The notes under the pieces are model-generated. The model worked only from the letters and a program-made list of their open reading frames with translations, was not told the DNA's origin and did no database searches. The position numbers and the translations under genes are program-made. Positions 1-5,847 of a stretch of DNA of 10,231 bases are shown here, piece after piece; within the stretch, counting starts at the first letter, position 1; each line of letters opens with the position of its first letter. This DNA is from Phycisphaerales bacterium (lineage in GTDB: Bacteria; Planctomycetota; Phycisphaerae; UBA1845), in contig JAUWNF010000083.1 in NCBI GenBank assembly GCA_030612785.1, positions 1 through 10,231 on the forward strand, written 5' to 3'.

Positions 1-347
1 TCTGCCCACCCTGGGCTCCTTATTAACAGAACAGCGCAAGGTAGCCGCCGCTACACAAATGCCCGTGATTTTGCTCTGTACTGTTAAGAGCCTTCCTCAT
101 ACCACGGGTTCCGCCGGTGATGGCTGATTCTTGATCGCGACATCTGGCCCAGAATCGCCGGTGAACCACAAACGCATGAAGCAAAGGCAGTGACGCCCAC
201 AATAGCGATCATCCCGAACATGCCGGACAATCACCCAAAGCGGGTGTTGCAAAGGGATATGATTTGCCGAGATAAGAGAGTGAGCGCCTGCTCCGGGTCC
301 GGTAGGGCGTGGGCGGCGACACCGCCAACGTCTTGTCAATCAAGGGG
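1..347. other. Upstream intergenic region, no supported gene
   Basis: I see no convincing coding region here. A minus-strand open frame at 97-339 (80 codons) looks low-complexity (many Arg and Pro) and matches no family I know. The 9-base word CGCCGGTGA occurs twice in direct orientation (112-120 and 156-164). At the extreme left, the minus strand shows a good Shine-Dalgarno sequence (complement of 16-21, AAGGAG) six bases ahead of a GTG (complement of 7-9). This could be the start of a divergent gene leaving the window, but only three codons are visible, so it is not called as a gene. Confidence 0.5.
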
Positions 348-375
348 TTGACTCACGCGCGGCGGCTGCTAGAGT
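348..375 (+). promoter_or_regulatory. Predicted sigma70-type promoter of the atp operon
   Basis: A -35 box TTGACT (348-353, five of six consensus bases) and a -10 box TAGAGT (370-375, four of six) are separated by 16 bases. The -10 is preceded by TGC, giving an extended -10 element. Transcription would start near 382, about 20 bases ahead of the ATG at 404, so the leader would be very short. This is the only strong promoter I see ahead of the operon. The call rests on motif and position only. Confidence 0.6.
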
Positions 376-403
376 ACCGCCCTTCCGGCGGACGGTCAGT
401 TTT

Positions 404-703
404 ATGGGACGCTGCCGCCGCTCAGCGGCTGGCCAGCGACTCGAGTACGAAACGGCGCGGTGTCCGGTGTCCGGGTCTGAAGGCGAAAACGACAAGCAGA
501 ATGACTCACGCTTGGCGGCCTCCTGGATTCGCCAGTATACGCTGGTTTTCGAGTTTCTAGGTGCTCTGGGCTTACTGGGCTACGGAGGTTACCGTCTGGA
601 CCAGCGCTACGGCTGGGAGCCGTGGGGCTTGTTGGTCGGTCTGCTGACCGGTATGGGGGTTGGCCTGTACCTCATGATGCGGGAAGGTCAGTGGCGGGAC
701 TGA
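404..703 (+). CDS. atpZ: AtpZ/AtpI-family small membrane protein of the ATP synthase operon
   Basis: The product is a 99-residue protein with two hydrophobic helices, roughly residues 47-63 and 73-91. They are joined by a short loop carrying the typical Asp (YRLDQRYGWEP, D66), followed by a Gly-rich second helix. That is the AtpZ pattern; AtpZ/AtpI proteins sit at the head of many atp operons and have been linked to Mg2+/Ca2+ supply and to assembly of the c-ring. The first 35 residues are polar and poorly conserved-looking. No clear ribosome binding site precedes ATG 404, and in-frame GTG 467 or TTG 512 are possible later starts. The stop lies nine bases ahead of the next gene in the same frame, and the predicted operon promoter is just upstream. 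The family call is fairly safe, the start is not. Confidence 0.7.
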   Translation: MGRCRRSAAGQRLEYETARCPVSGSEGENDKQNDSRLAASWIRQYTLVFEFLGALGLLGYGGYRLDQRYGWEPWGLLVGLLTGMGVGLYLMMREGQWRD

Positions 704-712
704 TGGCGCAGT

Positions 713-1120
713 ATGAAGCTCGCGGCGGTGAATCTGCTGGTTTTGGCGGGCGTCGTCGCCCTCGCGGTCGGGCTTGGCTACGCTCCGACACGCGGTCGAT
801 GGGGCCCGGAGGGACTGGCCTCGATGTGGGCGGCGGCGGTGATCTGTCTGGCGGCTGCCGTCGCGGCGGTGCTGCCGTTGATCATCGTGGGTTTCCGCTC
901 GCCCACCTACGTGGGGCAGGCCGCGCTCGGCGGAACCGTGATTCGCCTGCTGCTGACCGGTTTGCTGGGCGTCGGCTATCAACTCTGGACGGATGTGCAT
1001 TTGAAGTCGTTTCTCGCTTGGCTGACGGTGCTGTACTTGTTGCTGCTGGTGGTGGAGACGGTCATGAGTCTGGTGATCGTGCGAACTCGATGGCGGGCCC
1101 CGGCGACGGACGAGAGGTGA
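713..1120 (+). CDS. Four-helix membrane protein in the AtpI position
   Basis: This is a 135-residue, strongly hydrophobic protein with about four membrane helices (near residues 4-24, 37-60, 69-90 and 98-123) and a short basic/polar tail. It lies between the AtpZ-like gene and atpB, where many bacteria encode AtpI, a helper for c-ring assembly. The sequence itself shows no motif that settles the family, so AtpI function is inferred from size, topology and position. The gene starts nine bases after the preceding stop. Its own TGA (1118-1120) overlaps the atpB ribosome binding site, which suggests coupled translation. The base composition is like the neighbouring atp genes. It could equally be a clade-specific accessory membrane protein. 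Confidence 0.7.
   Translation: MKLAAVNLLVLAGVVALAVGLGYAPTRGRWGPEGLASMWAAAVICLAAAVAAVLPLIIVGFRSPTYVGQAALGGTVIRLLLTGLLGVGYQLWTDVHLKSFLAWLTVLYLLLLVVETVMSLVIVRTRWRAPATDER
1113..1120 (+). promoter_or_regulatory. Ribosome binding site fixing the GTG start of atpB
   Basis: AGAGGTGA at 1113-1120 is a strong Shine-Dalgarno match placed seven bases before GTG 1128. It overlaps the stop codon of the preceding membrane protein gene. It decides for the GTG start, since no suitable ATG is nearby. Confidence 0.7.
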
Positions 1121-1127
1121 ACCGGCC

Positions 1128-2141
1128 GTGTTGATCCTCGCTTCCCATGATCCCGTCGACCACGTGCTCCCGCACCGTTTCTTCGAGTTGCTGCCGTTTA
1201 ACTTCAACTTCGGGGTGAAGCAAATCCCGCTGCTCAACATCGACTTCGGACCGCCCAATCTCTACTTTACGAACCACCTACTGATGACGCTGGTAGCGGC
1301 GGTGCTCTGTCTGCTCCTCTTCCCGCGCATCGCGCGCTCCTACACTCGCGTGGGGAGCAAACCACAGGCTCCGCGCGGGGCAGCCAACCTGCTCGAGGCC
1401 GTGCTGCAATTCCTTCGCGAGGACGTTGCCCGGCCGATCCTGGCCCACCGCACCGACGCGTTTATGCCGTTTCTGTGGACGCTGTTTTTCTTCATCCTGT
1501 TCTGCAACCTGTTGGGCATGGTCCCGTTGGATTCGATCGTCTCTCTGGTGGGCGGCCCGAAGCACATCGGTGGAACGGCCACGGGGAACCTGGCGGTCAC
1601 CGGCGGGCTGGCCATCTGTTCGTTCTTTGCCATTCACGTCTGCGGCGTGCGTGCGGTCTATTTCGGGCTCGTCGCGGGCACCTATGGCCACCACGACCAC
1701 GGCGAACACGCCGAAGCGGGTCACGCCCATGGGATCGGGGCAGGCGGGGCGGTGGTCAAGGCCTTTCCGCTGTACATCTGGAACTTCGCGCCGCACGTGT
1801 TCCAACCGGGACCTGACGCGGGCGTTATTGCCAAAGTGCTGCTGACCGTGCTGGATTTCCTCATGTGGGTGTTCTTGTTGGCCTTGGAGTGCATCGGGGC
1901 GGTCATCAAGCCGTTCGCGCTGATGATTCGTTTGTTCGCCAACATGATCGCCGGGCACATCGTGCTGGCCTCGATCCTGATGTTGATCTTCACCATCGGG
2001 AAATACGCGGTGGGGTTTGCCAGCGCGTTCGGTTGTCTGGCGATCAGTTGTCTGGAGTTGTTCGTGGCGTTTCTGCAGGCCTATATCTTCGTGTTCCTGA
2101 CCGCGCTGTTTATCGGTGCGGCGGTTGAACCGGAACATTAG
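1128..2141 (+). CDS. atpB: F-type ATP synthase subunit a
   Basis: Subunit a forms the two proton half-channels beside the c-ring in the cytoplasmic membrane. The 337-residue product (E. coli: 271) has the hallmark motif IRLFANMIAGH with the essential Arg at residue 268 (equivalent to E. coli R210). It ends with LQAYIFVFLTALFIG, which holds the conserved Gln and resembles the usual C-terminus. Where E. coli has Glu219 this protein has His277, and where E. coli has His245 it has Glu, seven residues before the conserved Gln. This swapped pair is also known from mitochondria and many bacteria. The extra length lies partly in a His-rich loop at residues 188-201, with six His in 14 residues. By alignment to E. 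coli this loop falls between helix 3 and the helix before the Arg motif, predicted cytoplasmic. The start is GTG, supported by a good ribosome binding site. Function is certain; the role of the loop is unknown. Confidence 0.97.
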   Translation: MLILASHDPVDHVLPHRFFELLPFNFNFGVKQIPLLNIDFGPPNLYFTNHLLMTLVAAVLCLLLFPRIARSYTRVGSKPQAPRGAANLLEAVLQFLREDVARPILAHRTDAFMPFLWTLFFFILFCNLLGMVPLDSIVSLVGGPKHIGGTATGNLAVTGGLAICSFFAIHVCGVRAVYFGLVAGTYGHHDHGEHAEAGHAHGIGAGGAVVKAFPLYIWNFAPHVFQPGPDAGVIAKVLLTVLDFLMWVFLLALECIGAVIKPFALMIRLFANMIAGHIVLASILMLIFTIGKYAVGFASAFGCLAISCLELFVAFLQAYIFVFLTALFIGAAVEPEH

Positions 2142-2272
2142 ATGACTGTGTGGTGTGCACGAACAAGGTGTCATTCCGAGCCCAGAGCGCCAGCGACGGG
2201 TCGATCTCCCCGCGCTTGGGGCTCGGACCATGCGCCGCGCAATCGCACACTAGTGCTAGAGAAAAAGTCACC

Positions 2273-2291
2273 TCGGGTCGGGGCGACCCGA
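2273..2291 (+). repeat. Perfect 8-bp stem-loop ahead of atpE
   Basis: Arms 2273-2280 and 2284-2291 pair without mismatch around the three-base loop GGG. The stem is GC-rich. It lies about 100 bases before the atpE start and has no downstream U-tract. Confidence 0.7.
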
Positions 2292-2375
2292 ATCAACCGC
2301 AGACTCTGGACCGGGGTAACCGGCGCCCTGCTCCGCTTTTGCTTAAGGCCGGGGACATCCATACTGTGTCGTAGT

Positions 2376-2380
2376 GGGAG
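2376..2380 (+). promoter_or_regulatory. Ribosome binding site deciding the atpE start
   Basis: GGGAG at 2376-2380 lies nine bases before ATG 2390 and twelve before ATG 2393, but only three before an in-frame TTG at 2384. The spacing favours ATG 2390 and speaks against the TTG. Confidence 0.6.
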
Positions 2381-2389
2381 ACGTTGATC

Positions 2390-2671
2390 ATGATGGACAT
2401 GTTGGCACAAGGCACGACGCTGCTCAGTAATGAGGGCATGATGGCGGTCGGTGCCGGACTCGGCGCCGGTTTGACCACCCTGGGGGCCGCCAAGGGCATC
2501 GGACTCCTGGCGGGCAACGCGGTGGAGTCGATCGCCCGGCAACCCGAGGCGGGTGGGCGCGTGTTTACCTCGATGATTATCGCGGCGGCGCTGATCGAGG
2601 GTTTCACTTTCTTTTCGCTGGTGATCTGCAACGGCATTGTCGGTCACATCGGCAAGATGGTTGGGGGCTAG
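2390..2671 (+). CDS. atpE: F-type ATP synthase subunit c
   Basis: Subunit c is the two-helix hairpin that forms the rotor ring and carries one proton per copy. The 93-residue product shows a Gly/Ala-rich first helix (about residues 16-44), the conserved polar loop ARQPE (R50, Q51, P52) and a second helix with the proton-carrying Glu70 in ALIEGFTFF. The Na+ ligands known from Ilyobacter (Gln in helix 1, Ser after the Glu) are replaced here by Ile37 and Gly71, so H+ coupling is expected. Lys35 in the Gly-rich stretch AAKGIG is an unexpected charge inside helix 1. ATG 2390 is chosen over an upstream TTG because of ribosome-binding-site spacing; ATG 2393 is also possible. The gene is flanked by gaps with stem-loops on both sides. 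Confidence 0.96.
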   Translation: MMDMLAQGTTLLSNEGMMAVGAGLGAGLTTLGAAKGIGLLAGNAVESIARQPEAGGRVFTSMIIAAALIEGFTFFSLVICNGIVGHIGKMVGG

Positions 2672-2774
2672 GCTTGCGGCTGACAGGGTGGACTTCCCAC
2701 CAAGCACCGCGCGGGCTTCAATCCCGCGGCTCGTTGGGGTTCTCCCTGGATACGTGAACAGAGGCGAGCGAACC
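2672..2774 (+). repeat. atpE-atpF intercistronic region with two stem-loops
   Basis: Two inverted repeats sit in this 103-base gap. GGTGG (2687-2691) pairs with CCACC (2697-2701) around a five-base loop. CGCGGG (2710-2715) pairs with CCCGCG (2723-2728) around CTTCAAT. The second resembles a GCGGG-TTGAAG-CCCGC type of short dispersed sequence that I associate with planctomycete intergenic DNA (from memory). Hairpins after atpE may protect the upstream mRNA. No T-run makes either a classical terminator. Confidence 0.5.
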
Positions 2775-3410
2775 ATGCACACCAGGACTTGGCTAGTTTT
2801 GCTATGCATACTTGTGGCGGTGGGACCGGCGGCAGCCCTCGCTTCGCCACCCGGCGACCACGCGGAGGGCCCGGAAAGCGGGCAAGGCGGACATGACGCC
2901 GACCACGACAGGTCCCCGCTGTTGAGTTTCGATCCGGGCGTGGCGATCTGGTCGATTATCGTCTTCGTCCTGCTGCTGCTCCTGCTGCGCGCGTTCGCGT
3001 GGAAGCCGATCCTGCAGGCGCTTCAGCAGCGCGAAGAGTTCATCCGCGACTCGTTGGACCGGGCCAAGAGCGATCGCGAGGCGGCGGACGAGAAACTCCA
3101 GGAATACGCCGCCCAACTTGACCAGGCCCGGGACGAGGCTGAAGCCATTCTCGAGCAGGGCCGCCGCGACGCCGAGATCGCGCGCATCAGGATTAAAGAG
3201 GATGCCCAGGGCGAAGCCGAGGCGCTGCTGGAGCGGGCCAAGAGCGAGATCGATCTCGCGCGCACCGCCGCCATCAGGGAAGTCTACGAAGCCGGGGCCC
3301 AACTGGCCACTAACGCCGCGGCGAAGATCCTCGGCCGGGAAGTGCAGGCCGCCGAGCACGAGCGCCTGATCGCCGAATCGATCGAGGAGTTAGCCAGCCG
3401 GAGGAACTAA
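2775..3410 (+). CDS. atpF: F-type ATP synthase subunit b, with N-terminal signal-peptide-like extension
   Basis: Subunit b is the peripheral stalk that ties the membrane sector to the catalytic head. From ATG 2775 the protein has 211 residues against about 156 in E. coli. Its N-terminus looks like a signal peptide: a short basic start, a hydrophobic core at about residues 6-17, and an AxA-type site (ALA at 21-23). Then follows a His/Asp/Gly-rich linker (about 27-46). The canonical membrane helix follows (about 55-75, ending FAWKPIL), then a long charged coiled coil (about 82-190) rich in Glu, Arg and Ala. In E. coli b the membrane helix is at the very N-terminus, so about 50 residues are extra here. 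After cleavage the linker would face the periplasm. AGAGG at 2760-2764 serves as a distant ribosome binding site; the frame stays open upstream to 2637, but that part overlaps atpE and its hairpin gap. Confidence 0.93.
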   Translation: MHTRTWLVLLCILVAVGPAAALASPPGDHAEGPESGQGGHDADHDRSPLLSFDPGVAIWSIIVFVLLLLLLRAFAWKPILQALQQREEFIRDSLDRAKSDREAADEKLQEYAAQLDQARDEAEAILEQGRRDAEIARIRIKEDAQGEAEALLERAKSEIDLARTAAIREVYEAGAQLATNAAAKILGREVQAAEHERLIAESIEELASRRN

Positions 3411-3439
3411 GCCGGCGATGCTGTGTGACCGGCTTTGCA

Positions 3440-3469
3440 TGTGGGACCGGCTGGAAAGCCTGTCCCACA
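3440..3469 (+). repeat. Dispersed-repeat-like hairpin with GNRA loop between atpF and atpH
   Basis: In the 84-base gap, TGTGGGAC (3440-3447) pairs with GTCCCACA (3462-3469). After a single C/T mismatch (3448/3461), GGCT (3449-3452) pairs with AGCC (3457-3460). They close a GGAA tetraloop of the stable GNRA class. The sequence reads like the 'gtgggacaggctttccagcctgtcccac' kind of palindrome (arms only partly quoted here by position) that I remember as highly repeated between genes in planctomycete genomes. Copy number in this genome cannot be seen from the window. In the mRNA it would fold into a strong stem-loop. Confidence 0.7.
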
Positions 3470-3494
3470 GGAACAGAGGATCGGGTAGCTATCG

Positions 3495-4094
3495 ATGTCA
3501 ACCGTTGATGACACAGCTATAGCAATAGCGGACGAATACGCCGAGGCGGCCTTGGCGCTTGCGGAGGAGCACGGCGTAACCGATACGTTCCTCTCCGAAC
3601 TCAACGACTTCGTGGTGTACATGCAGTCCGACGAAGCGTTCGGCAACTTCATGGAAAGCCCGATCATCGAGGACGACGAGCGCGGCGAAGTGCTCGAACG
3701 CTCCCTGCGCGGCAAGATGAGCGACCTTTTGCTAGAGACGATCCTGGTGCTCAACCGCAAGGGACGGGCCGCCATGATCCCGTTGTTCTTCGAGCGCTTC
3801 CGGGCGGCACTCGAACACTCGCGCAACGAGGTGGAGGTTCTGGTGACCACCGCCCACCCGCTGACGGCTGGTCTGCGCGAGCGCCTGCTCGAGGTCCTCG
3901 CGGAAACCACGGGGCGCAAGCCGCGTTTGGAGGAACGGGTAGACCCGTCCACCATCGCCGGACTGAGAATCCAGATCGGAGACGAACTGCTGGACGACTC
4001 GGCGGCCAGTCACCTGCGGCGCATGCGGGAGGCGTTTGTCGAGCGCGCGGCGCGCGAACTTCACGCGGGCGAGCGGTCCTTCGTGGAAGAGTGA
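3495..4094 (+). CDS. atpH: F-type ATP synthase subunit delta
   Basis: Delta (OSCP in mitochondria) caps the catalytic head and links it to the b-subunit stalk. The 199-residue product (E. coli: 177) has an all-helical N-terminal domain (about 6-110). Its C-terminal domain contains the family signature near the end, VDPSTIAGLRIQIGDELLDD (about 154-173), followed by the final helix. The start ATG 3495 has only a weak ribosome binding site (GGG at 3483-3485). A TTG or other start is not better supported. A dispersed-repeat hairpin lies just upstream. The stop is 19 bases ahead of atpA. The few extra residues are at the acidic ends of the protein. The family call is secure by motif and position. 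Confidence 0.93.
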   Translation: MSTVDDTAIAIADEYAEAALALAEEHGVTDTFLSELNDFVVYMQSDEAFGNFMESPIIEDDERGEVLERSLRGKMSDLLLETILVLNRKGRAAMIPLFFERFRAALEHSRNEVEVLVTTAHPLTAGLRERLLEVLAETTGRKPRLEERVDPSTIAGLRIQIGDELLDDSAASHLRRMREAFVERAARELHAGERSFVEE

Positions 4095-4113
4095 CTCCAA
4101 GAGGTAAGCGAAG

Positions 4114-5778
4114 ATGAAATTCAAAGTCGATGAGATTTCGTCGGTCATCAGGCAGGAAATCGAGAACTACCGCACCGAGGTCGATGTGTCCGAGGTCGGC
4201 AAGGTATTGACGATCGGCGACGGGGTGGCCCGCCTGTACGGTCTCAAGAACGCCATGGCCAGCGAGATGCTCGAGTTCGAGAACGGCGCCATCGGACAGG
4301 TGTTCAACCTCGAAGAGAATTCGGTGGGTACGGTGATCCTGGGTGATTACCTGGGTGTTAAGGAGGGCGACACGGTCAAGCGGACCGGACAGTTGCTCAG
4401 CGTGCCCTGCGGCGAGGCGATGTTGGGCCGAGTGGTCAACCCGTTGGGCCAACCACTCGACGGCAAGGGCGCTATCGACAGCCCGCACCGCCGCCCGCTG
4501 GAATCGCGGGCCCGGGGCATCGCCGAGCGCCAGCCGGTGACCCAACCGCTGCAGACCGGCATCAAGGCCGTCGACAGCATGATCCCCATCGGACGTGGGC
4601 AGCGCGAGTTGATCATCGGCGACCGCAAGACCGGCAAGACCGCCATCTGCGTAGACACCATCATCAATCAGAAGAACACCGACGTCATCTGCGTCTACGT
4701 AGCCAGCGGGCAGCAGGAAGCCACGGGTGCCCGCGTGGTGGAGTCGCTGCGCGCGCACGGGGCGATGGACTATACCATTGTGGTCGACGCCAGCAGTTCC
4801 AACGCCGCGCCGTTGCAGTACATCGCCCCCTACGCCGGGTGCGCCATGGCGGAGTACTTCATGTATGAGCAGGGGCGTCACACGCTGGTCATCTACGACG
4901 ACCTCACCAAGCAGGCCGCCGCGTACCGCCAGCTCTCGCTACTGCTGCGCCGCCCACCCGGGCGCGAGGCTTATCCCGGCGATGTCTTCTACCTGCACAG
5001 CCGCCTGCTGGAACGCGCCTGCAAGATGGCCGAACATCGATTCATCGTCAAAAAGGGCGCCCCGGCAGACACCACCGAGGGGGTCAACGGCAAGGTTTAC
5101 GTCGGCGTGCCCGGGCTGCACGAGGTGCAGGAGAACCTCAAGGCGCTCGGCGAGGCTGATCACGAGGTGCGGGTCGATCCGAAATCGGGCGGCACGTTGA
5201 CGGCCTTGCCGATCATCGAAACGCTGGAAGGCGAGGTGGCGGCGTACATTCCGCCCAACGTGATTTCGATCACCGACGGGCAGATTTACCTGGAGCCGGA
5301 CCTGTTCTTCGCGGGGGTGCGTCCGGCGGTCAACGTGGGCATCAGCGTGTCGCGCGTGGGCGGTAACGCCCAGATCAAGGCGATGAAGAAGGTGGCCGGC
5401 ACGCTCCGTTTGGACCTGGCGGCGTTCCGCGAGTTGGAGGCCTTCGCCCAGTTGGGCACCGATCTCGATACCACCACCCAGCGGCAGCTCGACCGCGGGG
5501 AGGCTATGGTCGAACTGCTCAAGCAGGGGCAATACACCCCGTACGAAGTGGTCGATCAGGTGATTAGCATTTTCGCGGGAACTAGCGGGGTCCTGGCCGA
5601 CATCCCGCGAGAGCGCATCGCCGAGTTCGAGCAGAAGTTGCTCAGTCATATTCGGGACGAAGTCCCCGAGGTGCGCGAAGAGTTGCAGGCCAAGAAGGAC
5701 CTGACGGATGAACTGAGCGAGAAGCTCAAGAACGTCTTCGAGACTTTCAAGGCCCGTTTTGTGGACCGGGTGGAATGA
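4114..5778 (+). CDS. atpA: F-type ATP synthase subunit alpha
   Basis: Alpha forms the non-catalytic nucleotide sites of the alpha3-beta3 head and supplies the arginine finger to beta. In the 554-residue product the P-loop GDRKTGKT spans 169-176, in the same register as E. coli. Walker B is LVIYDDL (D262, D263). The region SRLLERA ends at residue 302, and ISVSRVGG carries the arginine finger R414. In E. coli that Arg is residue 376, so about 38 residues are inserted. They lie between SRLLERA and TALPIIET, within residues 303-360, and include a stretch beginning NGKVYVGVPG. The rest of the chain has ordinary length. The ribosome binding site AAGAGGT (4099-4105) is strong. I recall similar insertions in planctomycete alpha subunits, but cannot check this here. 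Confidence 0.97.
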   Translation: MKFKVDEISSVIRQEIENYRTEVDVSEVGKVLTIGDGVARLYGLKNAMASEMLEFENGAIGQVFNLEENSVGTVILGDYLGVKEGDTVKRTGQLLSVPCGEAMLGRVVNPLGQPLDGKGAIDSPHRRPLESRARGIAERQPVTQPLQTGIKAVDSMIPIGRGQRELIIGDRKTGKTAICVDTIINQKNTDVICVYVASGQQEATGARVVESLRAHGAMDYTIVVDASSSNAAPLQYIAPYAGCAMAEYFMYEQGRHTLVIYDDLTKQAAAYRQLSLLLRRPPGREAYPGDVFYLHSRLLERACKMAEHRFIVKKGAPADTTEGVNGKVYVGVPGLHEVQENLKALGEADHEVRVDPKSGGTLTALPIIETLEGEVAAYIPPNVISITDGQIYLEPDLFFAGVRPAVNVGISVSRVGGNAQIKAMKKVAGTLRLDLAAFRELEAFAQLGTDLDTTTQRQLDRGEAMVELLKQGQYTPYEVVDQVISIFAGTSGVLADIPRERIAEFEQKLLSHIRDEVPEVREELQAKKDLTDELSEKLKNVFETFKARFVDRVE

Positions 5779-5847
5779 CGATTGGGGATTCGAGACTTGA
5801 GGTTTTGGCTGAAAGCTGAAAGCTGACAGCTTATATCGGCGAGCGAC
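5779..5847 (+). repeat. atpA-atpG gap with 7-base tandem repeat
   Basis: The gap contains GCTGAAA (5808-5814), GCTGAAA (5815-5821), GCTGACA (5822-5828) and a final GCT (5829-5831), that is 3.4 copies of a 7-base unit with one mismatch. Ahead of it is GATTGGGGATTCGAGACTTG (5780-5799). Both resemble simple intergenic sequences that are scattered through some bacterial genomes. No gene fits here. Confidence 0.6.

Larger units (their letters stand above)
2142..2389 (+). other. atpB-atpE intercistronic region with strong stem-loop
   Basis: This gap is nearly 250 bases, unusually long inside an atp operon, and no open frame in it looks like a real protein. It contains a perfect inverted repeat, TCGGGTCG at 2273-2280 and CGACCCGA at 2284-2291, around a GGG loop. 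No T-run follows, so it is not a typical terminator. Such hairpins ahead of atpE could act in mRNA processing or stability and help raise output of the c subunit, which is needed in many copies. That role is inference. Confidence 0.55.

Noticed and set aside
7..21. Minus-strand AAGGAG followed by GTG at the left edge, a possible divergent gene start
   Set aside because: Only three codons are inside the window, so nothing about coding can be shown.
97..339. Minus-strand 80-codon open frame upstream of the operon
   Set aside because: Arg/Pro-rich, no recognisable domain, no good ribosome binding site; likely a chance frame in GC-rich DNA.
309..560. Plus-strand 83-codon frame over the promoter and the start of the AtpZ-like gene
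   Set aside because: It would begin upstream of the predicted promoter and overlaps the better-supported AtpZ-like frame.
572..1258. Long minus-strand frame opposite the two small membrane genes
   Set aside because: Gln/His/Arg-rich shadow of hydrophobic genes; no family resemblance.
1278..2231. 317-codon minus-strand frame opposite atpB
   Set aside because: Shadow of atpB; its composition is the complement of a membrane protein.
2339..2365. Possible promoter for atpE (TTGCTT, 15 bases, CATACT)
   Set aside because: Poor boxes and short spacing; weaker than the hairpin-processing explanation for high atpE expression.
2142..2387. Plus-strand frames filling the atpB-atpE gap
   Set aside because: No ribosome binding site or recognisable motif; they run across a strong hairpin.
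2390..2671. Na+-coupled ATP synthase
   Set aside because: The c subunit has Ile37 and Gly71 where Na+ enzymes carry Gln and Ser/Thr, and the gene order is that of a normal F-ATPase.
3751..4881. 376-codon minus-strand frame opposite atpH/atpA, and the similar ones opposite atpA, atpG and atpD
   Set aside because: Typical antisense shadows of GC-rich conserved genes; the plus-strand proteins carry all family motifs.
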